A stretch of 64,000 bases of DNA from Silene conica (GCA_029255685.2 CM055313.2:29508579-29572578), one strand, 5' to 3'; positions 44,463 to 58,487 are shown, numbered from the stretch's first letter. Notes: a model not told the origin generated them from the sequence alone. Translations and numbers: made by a program.

Positions 44463-47400
44463 TGTAATACCCCGTATTTTAGACTCGGTCAACGAAAGTC
44501 AAACCGTGTTTTATACAAGTATTTCAAATGGAATGTTCATAAAGTATTTTACAGAAACTGTTATTAGTTTATATCGTATTCGTACGATTATTTCGTATTT
44601 CATAATCATTTTATATTTGACGATTATTTCTTAAAATGACACTTCATTCGTATTTCTATAATTTTGATAATATATTAATAATTAAATATAGTTCCTATTT
44701 TATATTAATTTCTCACTTATACTTGTTTTATTGTTTAAACCGTAATTATACTTAAACTTAATTTTTATATATTCTTATGTAAATACTAACAATTTTATAT
44801 TGTTATAATTAATTTAATTAATATTTACATAGTTTAATTAATATAACTAATTAGATGTCTCGTTAATTTTATGATTTCGAGTCGGAAGCGGAGTATAAGT
44901 CTTTGAGGAGCGTGTTAGGTTTGGGCCCGACAAGGCTATGTGATTCAATTAAGTATGCAGACCCTAATACTTCAACATATTACCCAAATATTACCTCAGA
45001 CCTATACATCGACTTGTACTCCAACAAAAAACCCTAATCAACTGCACCTTCTGATCTGCCTCCACATCTCGTATAGACCCTATCCACCACCAACCTCCTC
45101 TACCACCGCAACCCTACCTAAAGTCGACCATGACACTGTGAGTTGAAGGAGAAAAACGCAGCAATAACAACGCAAAAATGCGTGATCTTACTTGCACCGC
45201 GTCAAGTTCGTAAGTAATTTATAATAATTTTTCATATTGTTATATCTAAGCTTTATTGTTATACGTGATCCCTATAATATGAATAACATGTTTGTCATCT
45301 TTAGACCGTCATAGGACCACCGTGGGTGGCAGTAAAACAGCCACGAATGTCGACAGTTAACAACGTCGTTATACTCTGTTTCGTGTTCCCTTACTTTCAA
45401 ATCGTGTTTTCGGTTTTAATCTTTTTGTGGGTTCATGAGTACTGGTAATAGGGTGTTAGTAGGTGGTGTTGGTGATGGCAGGGTGGTGTGTGGTGGTCGG
45501 TAGAGTCTTCGCTAGTGGTCTATTTAGGGGCTATAGATGGTACAGGAACAAGGGCAATGGCGTAGGTGTGTGGGCGTGTGTGAGGACAGGTTTGTGACAG
45601 CTGTCTCAGATAGTTTGGCGAGGGTCGAAGCCTGGTGTTTTACACTAGGGAGTTGGGGGTAGTGTTTAGTGTCGAGGGTGGTACTAGGTGGTGGATACCG
45701 TGGTGGTTTTGTCATGGTTACAGGCAGGCTGCAGAGAAGAGAACAAGGGGTTGCAGTACGTTGTCGCGAGCGGGGGGTTTTGTTGCTTGTGTCAAGGGTT
45801 GGTGTGCTCGTGTTAGGGGCCGTGGTTGGTGTCAGGAGGTGCACCGTGGTGCAGAGGTGGTAGCCACCGTGTTGTGGTGGTGGTAGGGGTGGCTTAAGGG
45901 ACGTCGAAGGGGCTGGAAAGTAGGCTGGTCAGGGGTTTCGGTTTCGGTTTCGGGGTTGTCGAAGTTATACGTTGGGTAGTGTTATCGTTGTCATGTGTGA
46001 TGCGTTTGTGTTGTGTTATACTTTGTTAATATTATTATTATGTTATCATTACTATTAGGATTAAGTATTATTATTATTATGTTATTATCACATGTTATTG
46101 TTATTGTTATTGATTCTATTATTATTATTACTATTAGTACCATATTAGTAGTTTTGTTTGTTGTTTTGTCTTTCTTTTTCTTCTTAATATTATTAGCATT
46201 GTTTACATAGTTTTTGCTATTGTGGGTATTATTATTATTATTATTATTAATATTATTATTATTATTATTCTTATTATTATTATTGTTGTTGTTAATAATG
46301 TTAATGTTGACATGATTATTATTATTAGTATATTTGCTCATGTTGTTGTTTACTCAAGTTGTTAAGTAAATTCTATACAAGAATGTGACGGTTATCAATA
46401 GTTCAATTATATTTTGTATGTTCGCTTATTTAATTGAGTTAGTTATAAAAGTAGTAAAGTCGGGTTGGTTAAGTTAATTGAAGTAGTCATGTTTAATACG
46501 GTCTCGTTAGGCGCAATATATTATTTAAATTGTTAATTTGAATAATTGATTTGCTTACGTATTTATTTTAGTTAGTGATTACGTATATTATATTGTTAGG
46601 TGACGATTTTGAAGTGGCATTATTCTGTTTACTCGCTGGCATGCTTTTGGACTATATTGCTATCCAGGTAGGATACACCGACACTATACTTTATGAAGTG
46701 ATATGAATGGAGGTTACTCTGTGATGTGTTATGAAAGGATGTTGCCTTGTATGTGATGGATGCAAGCATGAATTATATAAGAATGATATTGGTTTGATTG
46801 ATTGTGGATTATTGGCAATGACATGTGTATTTCAGTATTTGATAGCATGATTAAATAATTATACTGTGGCATTCATGAGCATAGCATATGCATTGGTTAC
46901 TGAGAAAGTTATGGTCAGATATTGTTCTGATATAAAGCCCAGGGTGGTTCTGCAGACCAGGCCTGGTGTCTTATCAGCTATTGAGCTGGTGTTCGTTGAC
47001 GACCGACTATAGTCTACCGGGAGGTTCGGTATGGTTTGGTGCAAGGGTATGAGTTTGAGATTGAGATTGAGCTCGAGCATATCATGGCATTTGCATATCA
47101 TAATTGTTGCATTATAATTATTGTGTTACCCTACTCAACCGCGAGGTTGACAGTGTATTCGTGTACACCTACGATGATCCGGAATGGGGAGTAGATTCTG
47201 CAGGTCAGAGACAGATGAGCTAGGAGCTGGGGCAGGAATGTGAGATGCGTACTTTGGACCGACTTAGAATTATATCACATCTAGAGAAGTCATCAGTTGT
47301 ATTTTCTTTTCTGTTATGTAGTAACTGTAATAACCAAGTTTAAATTTTATGAGTTTTTATAAAGTACTTTGGTTGTTTTACTTTGTTATTCACTACCTCG

Positions 47401-47477
47401 AACATTCCGAGATGGTAACAGCTCTATTTATTTGAGAATGTCTTGCTAAATGCTCTTAAATAAATGGGGGTGTTACA
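44463..47477 (+). repeat. Y LTR 2 (complete)
   Basis: 3015 bases from TGTAATACCCCG to GGGGGTGTTACA. It is the reference copy of this family: uninterrupted at the sites where CACTA (46587), X (47155) and Z (45314) inserted in LTR 1. The AT-rich first 450 bases are followed by a G-rich block (45400-45970) and a TTA-rich stretch (46020-46335). Its apparent proteins are low-complexity. Confidence 0.92.
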
Positions 47478-49904
47478 AAGTGGTATCAGAGCGAACGATC
47501 CTCAGGCCTAAACCAAATGAATAATAATGAACGTAGAAAGAGTCTAATAAAATGAACTCCAGGTTAGTAACTGTTAGGAGCCCCGGGATTGGGATGAGTT
47601 AGCTGGCCCTTTCAGTCTAACCTGGAAACCCTCGAGTGATGCAGAGTGTGGGTAGTAATGAAATAAAGGAACGGACCTAATTATAGTGTACTAACATTTT
47701 TTTTTGCAGGAGAAGAATGAGGTAAGTCGTAATGTGAGCTATGGTTAATGGTCTGTATTGGAAGAATGTGATTGATACTGAAATGCTAATTGATCTGAAT
47801 GATTTAATGTGGAATTTTTAGAGAATGGATTTATATTTATTGGACAATAATTTGGGTGATAAGATCATATGATTTTGGTGTTTCGAAATGTCCATATGAT
47901 ATCTCGTTATTAAATGACTATCGTAATTACTATGTGATATATTGGTTGGTATTTGGATATGAATGATCAGATTTATATGTTATAGTAATCCATTTCTAGT
48001 GATATGCGGAACGGGTTACCCCCAAGCTATGAATGTTATATAGTTATGTGTTGCATAGATTGCACTTAAAGTTTACATGACAATTTCTATTCACACACAA
48101 CTAGTTTAGTTATAGAATCAGTATTCAATAAGTGGCACCTTGTTGATTCTAGGATATATATTTACGTACTTTTATGTTGGGATTATTATGATGGTAGGAA
48201 TTAATGCATTGTTCATACATGTATAACTATTAAATTATTTTGTTTGAAATAATGAATACCTATTAATTTAGTGCATCGTGATTTCAATGCTTCAAATGAT
48301 ATGTCAACATGTTTTGGAAGAAGAAAGATTGTATTTCAATGTGATAATGTGAAGTGATTTTAAGGAACAAAATTTTTAATAATTTTTCCAGAATGTTACA
48401 TGTTTGTACGGGCTGCCATTTAAAATGTGTTCTCTATATGAATGTGAAAATTTTATGTATGAAAACCTTTTGAGTTAGCTTCCCAATGCTTTTGATTTCA
48501 CGTTAATACGATGTATATTTTGCGATAAATAAATATTTTAGTCGACAGTGGTCAGACTGTTACTGCACATTTCGGTTTTGACCCATGTATTTGCAAAAGA
48601 AATCATTTAAAACGTGTTTATTGTTTATGCTTAATTCCAACTCCACTGTTTAGAATATTCATTCACGTTTTCAAAATGATAAGCCACGTAAAATCTTATC
48701 GAGTCGTTAATTAATAGTGATTGTTGTAAGTCGTCCAAATTTCTGTCTAAGTGGTGTAAAGTTTTTGTTCAGATCAACCGAGTAGTAAAATTGTTATAAA
48801 TAAATTCCTTAAGCTTTGCAATTGTTTTTTTTTTTATAATTAGTTATATTCTCTAAAAACTACAATTGCTCGCAAAATAGCTAAGTGGTTATTTAATTAT
48901 GATTTTTGGGAGTTGCTGCGTGGTGTATGATTGTTGAAGTGGTAAAGTTTTAAGTATAAAGTTTAATCAAATATGAATTCTGTTATATAACCATGTAATA
49001 TTCTGATATGACGTTAGTAGCATGAACAGTAGGCATATGATAGGAATATGAGCTTTATTATATGATAGTATAACCTTACTTACTTTGCTTTTGGGTGAGT
49101 TTTATATAAAGTTAGTTTTTTTTTTTTTTTTTTTGATTTTCTATTTTGTTTTTTTTTTACCGACGCTGTTGTTATGGCACAAGGTGAATTACGTATTGTT
49201 ATGTTTAAATCTGATTACTATATATTGAATTAGTAATTTGGTTGACATGCGAATTGTGGGAATGCTAGATTTGTTTTTGATCTGTAACTTGTAAAATCGT
49301 CAGTGATTTGTGTCTATAAATTGCCTTTAATTACAACTGCATCATTTTGAAAGTTCAAAATGTTTTCAAGGTGATAATCCATGATAAAGCTGATGTTTGA
49401 TGATTATGGTAATGATTTTTGCAACGTGATAGAATCTGGAGCTACATGATGAAATCTTACCTAATGTCATTTTCTCTTATGTGCATAGACAACAGTTTTG
49501 CCTCCATAATTTGAGTATGAGCATGAGATGTTTTAATTTGGCAAGTGTGAACCACGAGTTAGCGGATTGTCTACCTCGATGTAAAGGTGTTAATTTTGTG
49601 TCAGATGCTAGTTGCCCAGTATAGAGCACTTAACTTATCAAATAATTTGTGACTATTGATTCGGTGATCTCCTTGAGCAATGAATATGAAATTTTATAAT
49701 GGGGTTACGGGGACGTAACCATGCTTTAAGGAGGATAGGATTGTAAAATCTTAAAGGTTTATGTTATGACTAGTTGTTATAGCATGTAAAATTTGTATGT
49801 CGTGACTGTTTGAATATATTTGATAATCCCGTTTACTTCTTTTAAGCATTATATTTTGATTTGTGAAGTATCCTTTAATTTGGTTATGCGTTAAAACTTA
49901 GGGG
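47478..49904 (+). other. Y internal region 2, 3' end deleted
   Basis: Collinear with 41859-44310, with the PBS after AAG at 47478. It ends at TTAGGGG, fused to ACAGAAACTG from inside the LTR. About 240 bases containing the last two stem-loops, the PPT and the first ~90 bases of the LTR are deleted. No ORF. Confidence 0.85.
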
Positions 49905-52856
49905 ACAGAAACTGTTATTATTTTATATCGTATTCGTACGATTTTTTCGTATTTCATAATCATTTTATATTTGACGATTATTTCTTAAAATGACACTTCA
50001 TTCGTATTTCTATAATTTTGATAATATATTTATAATTAAATATAGTTCCTATTTTATATTAATTTCTCACTTATACTTGTTTTATTGTTTAAACCGTAAT
50101 TATACTTAAACTTAATTTTTATATATTCTTATGTAAATACTAATAATTTTATATTCTTATAATTAATTTAATTAATCTTTACATAGTTTAATTAATATAA
50201 CTAATTAGATGTCTCGTTAATTTTATGATTTCGAGTCGGAAGCGGAGTATAAGTCTTTGAGGAGTGTGTTGGGTTTGGGCCCGACAAGGCTATGTGATTC
50301 AATTAAGTATGCAGACCCTAATACTTCAACATATTACCAAAATATTACCTCAAACCTATACATCGACTTGTACTCCAACAAAAAACCCTAATCAACTCCA
50401 CCTTCTGATCTGCCTCCACATCTCGTATAGACCTTATCCACCACCAACCTCCTCTACCCCCGCAACCCTACCTAAAGTCGACCATGACACTGTGAGTTGA
50501 AGGAGAAAAACGCAGCAATAACAACGCAAAAATGCGTGATCTTACTTGCACCGCGTCAAGTTCGTAAGTAATTTATAATACCTTTTCATATCGTTATATC
50601 TAAGCTTTATTGTTATACGTGATTCCTATAATATGAATAACATGTTTGTCATCTTTAGACCGTCATAGGACCACCGTGGGTGGCAGTAAAACAGCCACGA
50701 ATGTCGATAGTTAACAACGTCGTTATACTCTGTTTCGTGTTCCCTTACTTTCAAATCGTGTTTTCGGGTTTAATCTTTTTGTGGGTTCATGAGTACTGGT
50801 AATAGGGTGTTAGTAGGTGGTGTTGGTGATGGCAGGGTGGTGTGTGGTGGTCGGTAGAGTCGTCGCTAGTGGTCTGTTTAGGGGCTATAGATGGTACAGG
50901 AACAAGGGCAATGGCGTAGGTGTGTGGGCGTGTGTGAGGACGGGTTTGTGACGGCTGTCTCAGATAGTTTGGCGAGGGTCGAAGCCTGGTGTTTTACACT
51001 AGGGAGTTGGGGGTAGTGTTTAGTGTCGAGGGTGGTACTAGGTGGTGGATACCGTGGTGGTTTTGTCGTGGTTACAGGCAGGCTGCAGAGAAGAGAACAA
51101 GGGGTTGCAGTACGTTGTCGCGAGCGGGGGGTTTTGTTGCTTGTGTCAAGGGTTGGTGTGCTCGTGTTAGGGGTCGTGGTTGGTGTCAGGAGGTGCACCG
51201 TGGTGCAGAGGTGGTAGCCACCGTGTTGTGGTGGTGGTAGGGGTGGCTTAAGGGACGTCGAAGGGGCTGGAAAGTAGGCCGGTCAGGGGTTTCGGTTTTG
51301 GTTTCGGGGTTGTCGAAGTTATACGTTGGGTAGTGTTATCGTTGTCATGTGTGATGCTTTTGTGTTGTGTTATACTTTGTTAATATTATTATTATGTTAT
51401 CATTACTATTAGGATTAAGTATTATTATTATGTTATTATCACATGTTATTGTTATTGTTATTGTTATTGATTCTATTATTATTATTACTACTATTAGTAC
51501 CATATTAGTAGTTTTGTTTGTTGTTTTGTCTTTCTTTTTCTTCTTAATATTATTAGCATTGTTTACATAGTTGTTGCTATTGTGGGTATTATTATTATTA
51601 ATATTAATATTAGTATTAATATTATTCTTATTATTATTATTGTTGTTGTTAATAATGTTATTGTTGACATGATTATTATTATTAGTATATTTGCTCATGT
51701 TGTTGTTTACTCAAGTTGTTAAGTAAGTTCTATACAAGAATGTGACGGTTATCAATAGTTCAATTATATTTTGTATGTTCGCTTATTTAATTGAGTTAGT
51801 TATAAAAGTAGTAAAGTCGGGTTGGTTAAGTTAATTGAAGTAGTCATGTTTAATACGGTCTCGTTAGGCGCAATATATTATTTAAATTGTTAATTTGGAT
51901 AATTGATTTGCTTACGTATATATATTAGTTAGTGATTACGTATATTATATTGTTAGGTGACGATTTTGAAGTGGCATTATTTTGTTTACTCGCTGGCATG
52001 CTTTTGGACTATATTGCTATCCAGGTAGGATACACCGACACTATACTTTATGAAGTGATATGAATGGATGTTACTCTGTGATGTGTTATGAAAGGATGTT
52101 GCCTTGTATGTGATGGATGCAAGCTTGAATTATATAAGAATGATATTGGTTGGATTGATTGTGGATTATTGCCAATGGCATGAGTATTTCAGTAATTGAT
52201 AGCATGATTAAATAATTATATTGTGGCATTCATGAGCATAGCATATGCATTGGTTACTGAGAAAGTTATGGTGAGATATTGTTCTGATATAAAGCCCAGG
52301 GTGGTTCTGCAGACCAGGCCTGGTGTCTTATCAGCTATTGAGCTGGTGTTCGCTGATGACCGATTATAGTCTGCCGGGATGTTCGGTATGGCTTGGTGCA
52401 AGGGTATGAGTTTGAGATTGAGATTGAGATTGAGCTCGAGCATATCATGGCATTTGCATATCATAGCATTTGCATATCATAATTGTTGCATTATAATTAT
52501 TGTGTTACCCTACTCAATCGCGAGGTTGACAGTGTATTCGTGTACACCTACGATGATCCGGAATTGGGAGTAGATTCTGCAGGTCAAAGACAGATGAGGT
52601 AGGAGCTGGGGCAGGAATGTGAGATGCGTACTTTGGACCGACTTAGAATTATATCACATCTAGAGAAGTCATCAGTTGTATTTTCTTTTCTGTTATGTAG
52701 TAACTGTAATAACCAAGTTTAAATTTTATCAGTTTTTATAAAGTACTTTGGTTTGTTTACTTTGTTATTCACTACCTCGGACATTCCGAGATGGTAACAG
52801 CTCTATTTATTTGAGAATGTCTTGCTAAAGGCTCTTAAATAAATGGGGGTGTTACA
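49905..52856 (+). repeat. Y LTR 3 (5' truncated)
   Basis: Collinear with about 44553-47477 of LTR 2; ends GGGGGTGTTACA. It also shows uninterrupted CACTA and X target sites (51944 and 52534). Confidence 0.9.
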
Positions 52857-53569
52857 TATGAGTAGCTAATTTCATATGTTAGGATGTAGGGAATGAATAT
52901 GCATAGGTAGTATAATTCTCGAATCGACGTATTGCAGGCAGGAGGTCGGCCGACCGGGGTAGTTGGTCGGTCGACCGACTCGTGTTTGAATTCTGTTTCG
53001 CTTTAATTTGTAGACTATAATAACCTACAATGAGACCAAAAGGAGATTTGTAGGATGTTAGTAGAGACCTACCCAAGATTGAGAGATTCGGGAAGGGCAT
53101 TGGTTTACATCTTAAGACGACTAGGTTACTTAAGACTGAAAGGTATGTGACCTAAATTTTAGGAATCACCCTTATTGTTGACACCCAATAATTGTGAGGC
53201 CTTGGAACTAATAGCATAGGCCGAAAGGAGCTATTAGGTACCATAGACCAAAAGGATATGTTACACCCCTTACGCGACTGCAGTACATGTTGACTTAGGA
53301 TTTATACTATCTTAGCTATTTATTACCCAATCATCCTAGCATCTCTTTTATCATAGTTTATTCTCATCTTTATTTATTTGTTTTATTTTCATACTTGTTT
53401 CTAGACTTAGTAACAATCAATAAAACCCCTCTTTATTGTTACTTAATAGATTAAAAATTAGCAAACATAATTAACCTTGTCTCTCTGTGGTTCGACCCTT
53501 ACTATCACTATCTATAGTTTTAGTTTGGTTTATAAATCTTATCTTTGACACCCACAACGACGGGTATCA
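52857..53569 (+). repeat. Athila-like LTR remnant (Z type), 3' part
   Basis: Collinear with about 4841-5593 of the Z LTR, ending CAACGACGGGTATCA. It starts exactly where Y LTR 3 ends, so Y may have inserted into this older LTR, whose left part is missing. It contains one GGTCGNNCGACC pair (52944). Confidence 0.78.
52944..52976. repeat. 12-mer pair, 9-bp spacer (Athila LTR remnant)
   Basis: GGTCGGCCGACC, GGGGTAGTT, GGTCGGTCGACC, at the place corresponding to the four-copy run of Z. Confidence 0.9.
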
Positions 53570-55070
53570 CTTATCCTATGAAAAACATTAAATACAACTT
53601 GGAATCCAATCACATGGACCCTAGAAGTTTCATGGATCACCGTTCTTCATCTCGAGATGTAAACTGGAAATAGAGACCCGGATGCATCAAACTCCTCTTC
53701 TTCCTTTTCTTCTTTGTTCTAAGCTATTACAATGTAAATCCTATTTACATTTAATCTAAAATAAAGAAAAATTAAAATACAAAGCGGAGATGCGAGATCT
53801 CATAAATTACATCACTTGATTACTTTCCACCATTACCGAAAAGTAACCAAAAACTAAAGCCACACTAGATTACATGATTATACTTGACAACAAGTGTAAA
53901 AATAAATTCAACCTTCATTGAAAAAACAATATCATTAACAATATAATAAAACATTCATAATGCAATATTACCCAAACCACCATTGATTTTAAAATTACAT
54001 GTCACACATGTAAACCATAATCCAAATAAATTCTAAACAATTTTAGAATCTAGTAAGTATCATCAATTAAATATAATAAACCTTTTAAAATAAATAAATG
54101 ATTTAAGTAGCCGAAAAATTATCAAATTATTTTCGTTTATTGTCTTTCTTTCCCACAGCAATCACACGGTTATACCCTTTTTTTTCGAAAAAAAAAGTTA
54201 CATTTACAAAACATCTTTTATAATATAGTTAATATGAATATTATCTCATAATATAAATAAAAACGAAAACAAATAAAATAACCCTAAAATCCAATTTTAC
54301 GGTTTTAATACCCCTTTTTTTGTTATCTTTATAAATTTGTTCTAATTAAAAATCTTTATTTATAATTTAGTTAATATAAATTATCATATAATATTAATAA
54401 TAACAAAAGCAACAAATCACAAAATAAAGGGTAGGGTCGAAAAAATATACGGTCCAATATTACACTTTTTTTTTTGTTAAAAAAGGCAATTACTCATATT
54501 ATCAAATAATATCATGTAAATTGACATATTCATAAGATATTATACTATTTCCTTAAATGGTATAATCAAGGTAGAAATAGATTTTGGAAACTTTACTAAT
54601 TCGTGAACTTTCTTAAAATTACTCACAGTAACACAAAAATCATCTCATAATTTTGTGTTATAGTTCTAATCATATTAGGTTTTAAAAATTTTCAAATATT
54701 GTCATCAAGATTAACTTTTTAATTGATGTGAATAATATTCATTCATCTTAACAATTTAAAACAAATTAATCTAATTCTAACAATATCCTGATTGAACTTT
54801 TAATAATCATTGATCTATATCATTGTTATGAGCATCATCATATGATAATTATTTTAACAATTAAAATAACAAAATAAAAAAAAAACGAAACCAAAAAAAA
54901 AACGTGAACAAAAAAAAAATTTTAGTCGTGACATATCACGGAAAAAAACACAGACCGATAATTTTCTTTTTCTTTTTTTTTTTTTTAAACCGTGAAATAT
55001 ATGTGTGCCGTGTGATTTTAATTCTCAATTAATTATCAAAACGATTTTGAACAATGGCTCTAATACCACT
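53570..55070 (-). other. AT-rich stretch, likely Copia leader remnant at right end
   Basis: Very AT-rich with A- and T-homopolymers and no usable ORF. At the right edge the minus strand shows AG then TGGTATTAGAGCCATTG, an initiator tRNA-Met type PBS, adjoining the LTR at 55071. The remainder may be leader or unrelated DNA. Confidence 0.45.
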
Positions 55071-56008
55071 TGTAGGAAATAATTTCTTAAATTATTCATA
55101 AAAGTATTAATCTAAATAATACTGTCAATGATTATATCAAAAACGAATTGATATTAAAACAATAGAACTGAAATAATAGGACAAGGATCATAGAAATAAC
55201 ATTTGGTCTTATATGAGATTGGCCTAAGAACAACCTAGTATAAATCCAAACTTTAAGGTACAAGTTCTCCTTAGATTGCACCCAAGATGACTGAGAAAGA
55301 TTCCCTCAAAGCTCCTCCTAAATTACTATTAATTATTTTAGAGGATTTATTTTGGGATTAAAAGGATAAACTAATCAAAGAGAATAAGAGCGGAAAACTG
55401 CTTTCTTCTTGTGTCTTCAACCTCACGGCCAAAACCCTACATATATAGGGTTTTGGTTTGTGTTGGTATTGTACTTCAATTAGGAAACCTCATTATAATA
55501 TAATATTTTGAGTCAGTTTCCTTATTCCGAACTTCCTTAAAATATCATATATATTTAATAGTTTTCGGTGTACAAATTTAATTCCCGGAGAATATTAATT
55601 AATTATCTTATAATTAATTAATCCCAATTATATTTTTCTATCATACATTAAATATAAGTAATAAATATAACTTTTATATATATTTATTAGAATTAATATT
55701 TAATTCATTTCTCCTAATTATAATTTAATCACATTAAATGTTTATCATCTACTTAACTACATTTAGCTAAATTTAGCATTTATGTAATTATATCAATATA
55801 TAATCACATTTCTCAGTACTATCATATAGTTGTGACCTTTAGGGACCAGCTGATTATCGCCATCATATGACGGTAACGTCAAACTTCTAGTGAGTCAATC
55901 GTTACCGAGAAACGTTAATCAACTGATTAATATACTAAGTATCCCTGTGTGATCCTGTAAAAGATTTACTCAAATAATCACACACTGTGAAGGACATTTA
56001 CTCCAACA
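55071..56008 (-). repeat. Copia-like LTR, minus strand
   Basis: On the minus strand the LTR starts TGTTGGAGTAAATGTCC at 56008 and ends TATTTCCTACA at 55071, followed by the PBS. This TGTTGGAGTAAAT start is typical of plant Copia LTRs. No gag, pol or partner LTR is in the window, so it is a fragment. Confidence 0.72.
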
Positions 56009-57863
56009 TCTGTACGGTGATGGTGCAGGACTGACATACTGAGTATGTTATGCTGTTTCTGCAGAAGAGCAGTAGCATGCTCAGGTGATGTTGGTGCAGG
56101 TTTTATTTCTGTACAGGTTTTAGCTGCGTAGCAAATAAGGTACGGTGGATGAATTGAGCGAATGGGAATAAGAGCTAACATTTGTTGTAGTAGACAACAG
56201 TGTTAGACTGGTCATGTGCTGCTGTATTATGTTCCAGCGGATCTGGTTTAGTACAGTGGGGTTTTAAAGGGGCTGGCAGGTCTGGAATCTGATTTTCTGG
56301 ATTGGCTGGTGCGTTTGTCGGATGTAAGCTCAGTAGCAGGCTGTTGCTGGTCGTAGCAGCACGCTATTGTGCAAGTAGAGTGTGGTTGCAGTAGAAAATA
56401 GAGAGGGGGTGGTCTGGTGCTTATATCAGTAGCATTAGGGGCAGACATGTAACTTTGTTCCCCAGCCCAGACTTCTAAGTCCAGCAATGCGAATTTGTCA
56501 TCAAAGAAAACACCAACAACTAATGTTCGAGCATCACAATCTACTTATCAAAATGGGTGCCTGATAGGTACTACTCCGTATCTCTTTTTATCATGAATTT
56601 GCCTTATTTTCGACAAAAAATGCAACGAATTTTAGACGGGTCCCTTCGCATAATTACAGTCTATACTGCTAACCCCATCCAAGTTTACATAGCACCAAAA
56701 TGCATGAAACAAAGGCTTGTATGAAAACCTAATCCACCCCCAAAATTAAGGGCGCACCACAATTACAGCAAAAAGCAACAAATTTTCGCCAGCAAAAGCA
56801 ATCAAGTTGAAGTAAACTACATACCCAGGTCATCAAACACCCATAATTGCATCCAAAGTTCCAAAATTTCCAACTAAATAATGTCAAAGCAGCTAACTTT
56901 AAGTCAATTCTACTACTATATAAATAATCATTTTCATCCAAAATTCCAAAATTTCCAGCTAAAATACATCAAGCAACTAACTTTGAGTCAATTCCACAAT
57001 CAATTATTACAACTTCTAACAAAATATTGACTGCTCAAAACAATACAAAACAAAACGATATTGCAAAATTAGCAAAAACCCACTTCAAATTTCAACATAT
57101 AAACAAAATTAGCTGTGACCCACCAAATATTACGATCAAAAGATGAAATTCAAGGGCAAAAAAGTGGGTAAAATCAGTTGAATTCCAATTGAATTGGGGA
57201 AAAATTGTCAACAAAGAGAAGAATAAAGGTTGGAGATAACAGTAGCAATGGTAAGAATGCATCAGCAGTAGAGCAGTGTATGTGCAGAAGTATGTGACAG
57301 GAGTGAGTAGAAGGGGGAAGGAGAGGGTCTGGTATAGGCAGACCAGAAGAGGTGCAGTCTGTAGGAAATCAGACCTGCAGTGTCTGATAGAAGGGTAGCA
57401 ACAGAGAACAGCCCTTACAGTCTAACTGTGGCAATAGCATTAGTAAATACACAAATTGGTAAATACACTAATCATAGTGATATTATTAGACGTGAAAAAA
57501 TATGTAAATACACAAATTGGTATTGGAAAACGCACATTTTTCAATAGAAAAATTAAATGGGCAGGCCAAGATACAAAAGTGAACTTTGCTTGGCACACTA
57601 CACTACACTCCTCATTAGGACATGTTAATGGCGCAGTTGGCACAATTTCTTTGGTAACTGTGACTCGGCGATACTTTTGTGAAAAATTTGTAAAATGATT
57701 CAAAGACACTTCTGTTGCTCCCTGAACATGCACTTGCAACAAAATTCGATTAGGACAAAACTCGACTAGAGTTGAGGCTACAACCGATAACTCTCAATTA
57801 ATGTAGTTAGTAAAGTGGAGCCAATTAACATTAAAAATATTTAGAAAAAATTGAATCAATCAG

Positions 57864-57865
<2 letters not shown>
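56009..57865. other. Unassigned region with a short direct repeat
   Basis: No gene or transposon recognised. GCAG-rich segments (56010-56460 and 57235-57430) flank an A-rich centre. A diverged direct repeat occurs there: TTCCAAAATTTCCAACTAAA (56856) against TTCCAAAATTTCCAGCTAAA (56943), each followed by a related ACTTT(A/G)AGTCAATTC. A minus-strand frame at 57742-57440 has a Cys pair (CPNEEC) but no known domain. Confidence 0.4.

Positions 57866-57866
<1 letters not shown>

Positions 57867-57928
<62 letters not shown>
57867..57928. repeat. (TA)n microsatellite
   Basis: About 31 TA units at the left edge of MITE-like element M1. Similar tracts separate each of the following elements. Confidence 0.95.
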
Positions 57929-57932
<4 letters not shown>

Positions 57933-58482
57933 TGGGATCCTATGAGAACCACCAATATAATGAGAACCGTGAGAACTCTACCATACGGACTTTTTTTAAA
58001 AAAATTAATGACATATTTGGATTCGGCATGAAATTTTATGGCAAGAAAACATATTTCTTGGTCTAGAAAATATATACTAGTGACGGAAATGGAGGCGAGA
58101 TACGTATTATTAATTTTCATGCACCTACTACCGATTTTGACGTATCTATAATTTTTCATGCACCTAGAACTCGTTTTATTGCATGTAGAGCTTATTATTT
58201 CATGCACCTAGTAATCATTTTCATGCATGTAAAAAATTTCATGCACGTAGTGGTTGTTTTCGTGCATTTATAGCCGTTTTAGTATGTCTAATTGTATTTT
58301 GGTACATTAAGTATATATTTTGTTAATAAAATCAATTTTTTTTTTAATAATACTAAAATGGGTATTTGAATAAGTTAAACTAATGGTAAATGATCCATCG
58401 AAACTTTCGAAGCGAGATATGGTGGAGATTTAGTGAGGGTTCTCATGGTTCTCATTATAAGGGTGGTTCTCACCGGATCCCG

Positions 58483-58487
<5 letters not shown>
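57929..58487. mobile_element. (TA)n-flanked MITE-like element M1
   Basis: Starts GAATTGGGATCCTATGAGAA and ends GGTTCTCACCGGATCCCGAC, imperfect inverted termini (GGATCC-x-x-TGAGAACCACC). Copies M2 (62657) and M3 (63215, inverted) share the whole sequence. The interior repeats TTTCATGCAC-like words. There is no coding potential. The habit of sitting between (TA)n tracts resembles rice Micron-type elements. Confidence 0.75.

Noticed and set aside
57440-57742. Minus-strand 100-codon frame with CPNEEC
   Set aside because: No start context, no recognised domain and AT-rich tail; kept only as a remark in the unassigned region.
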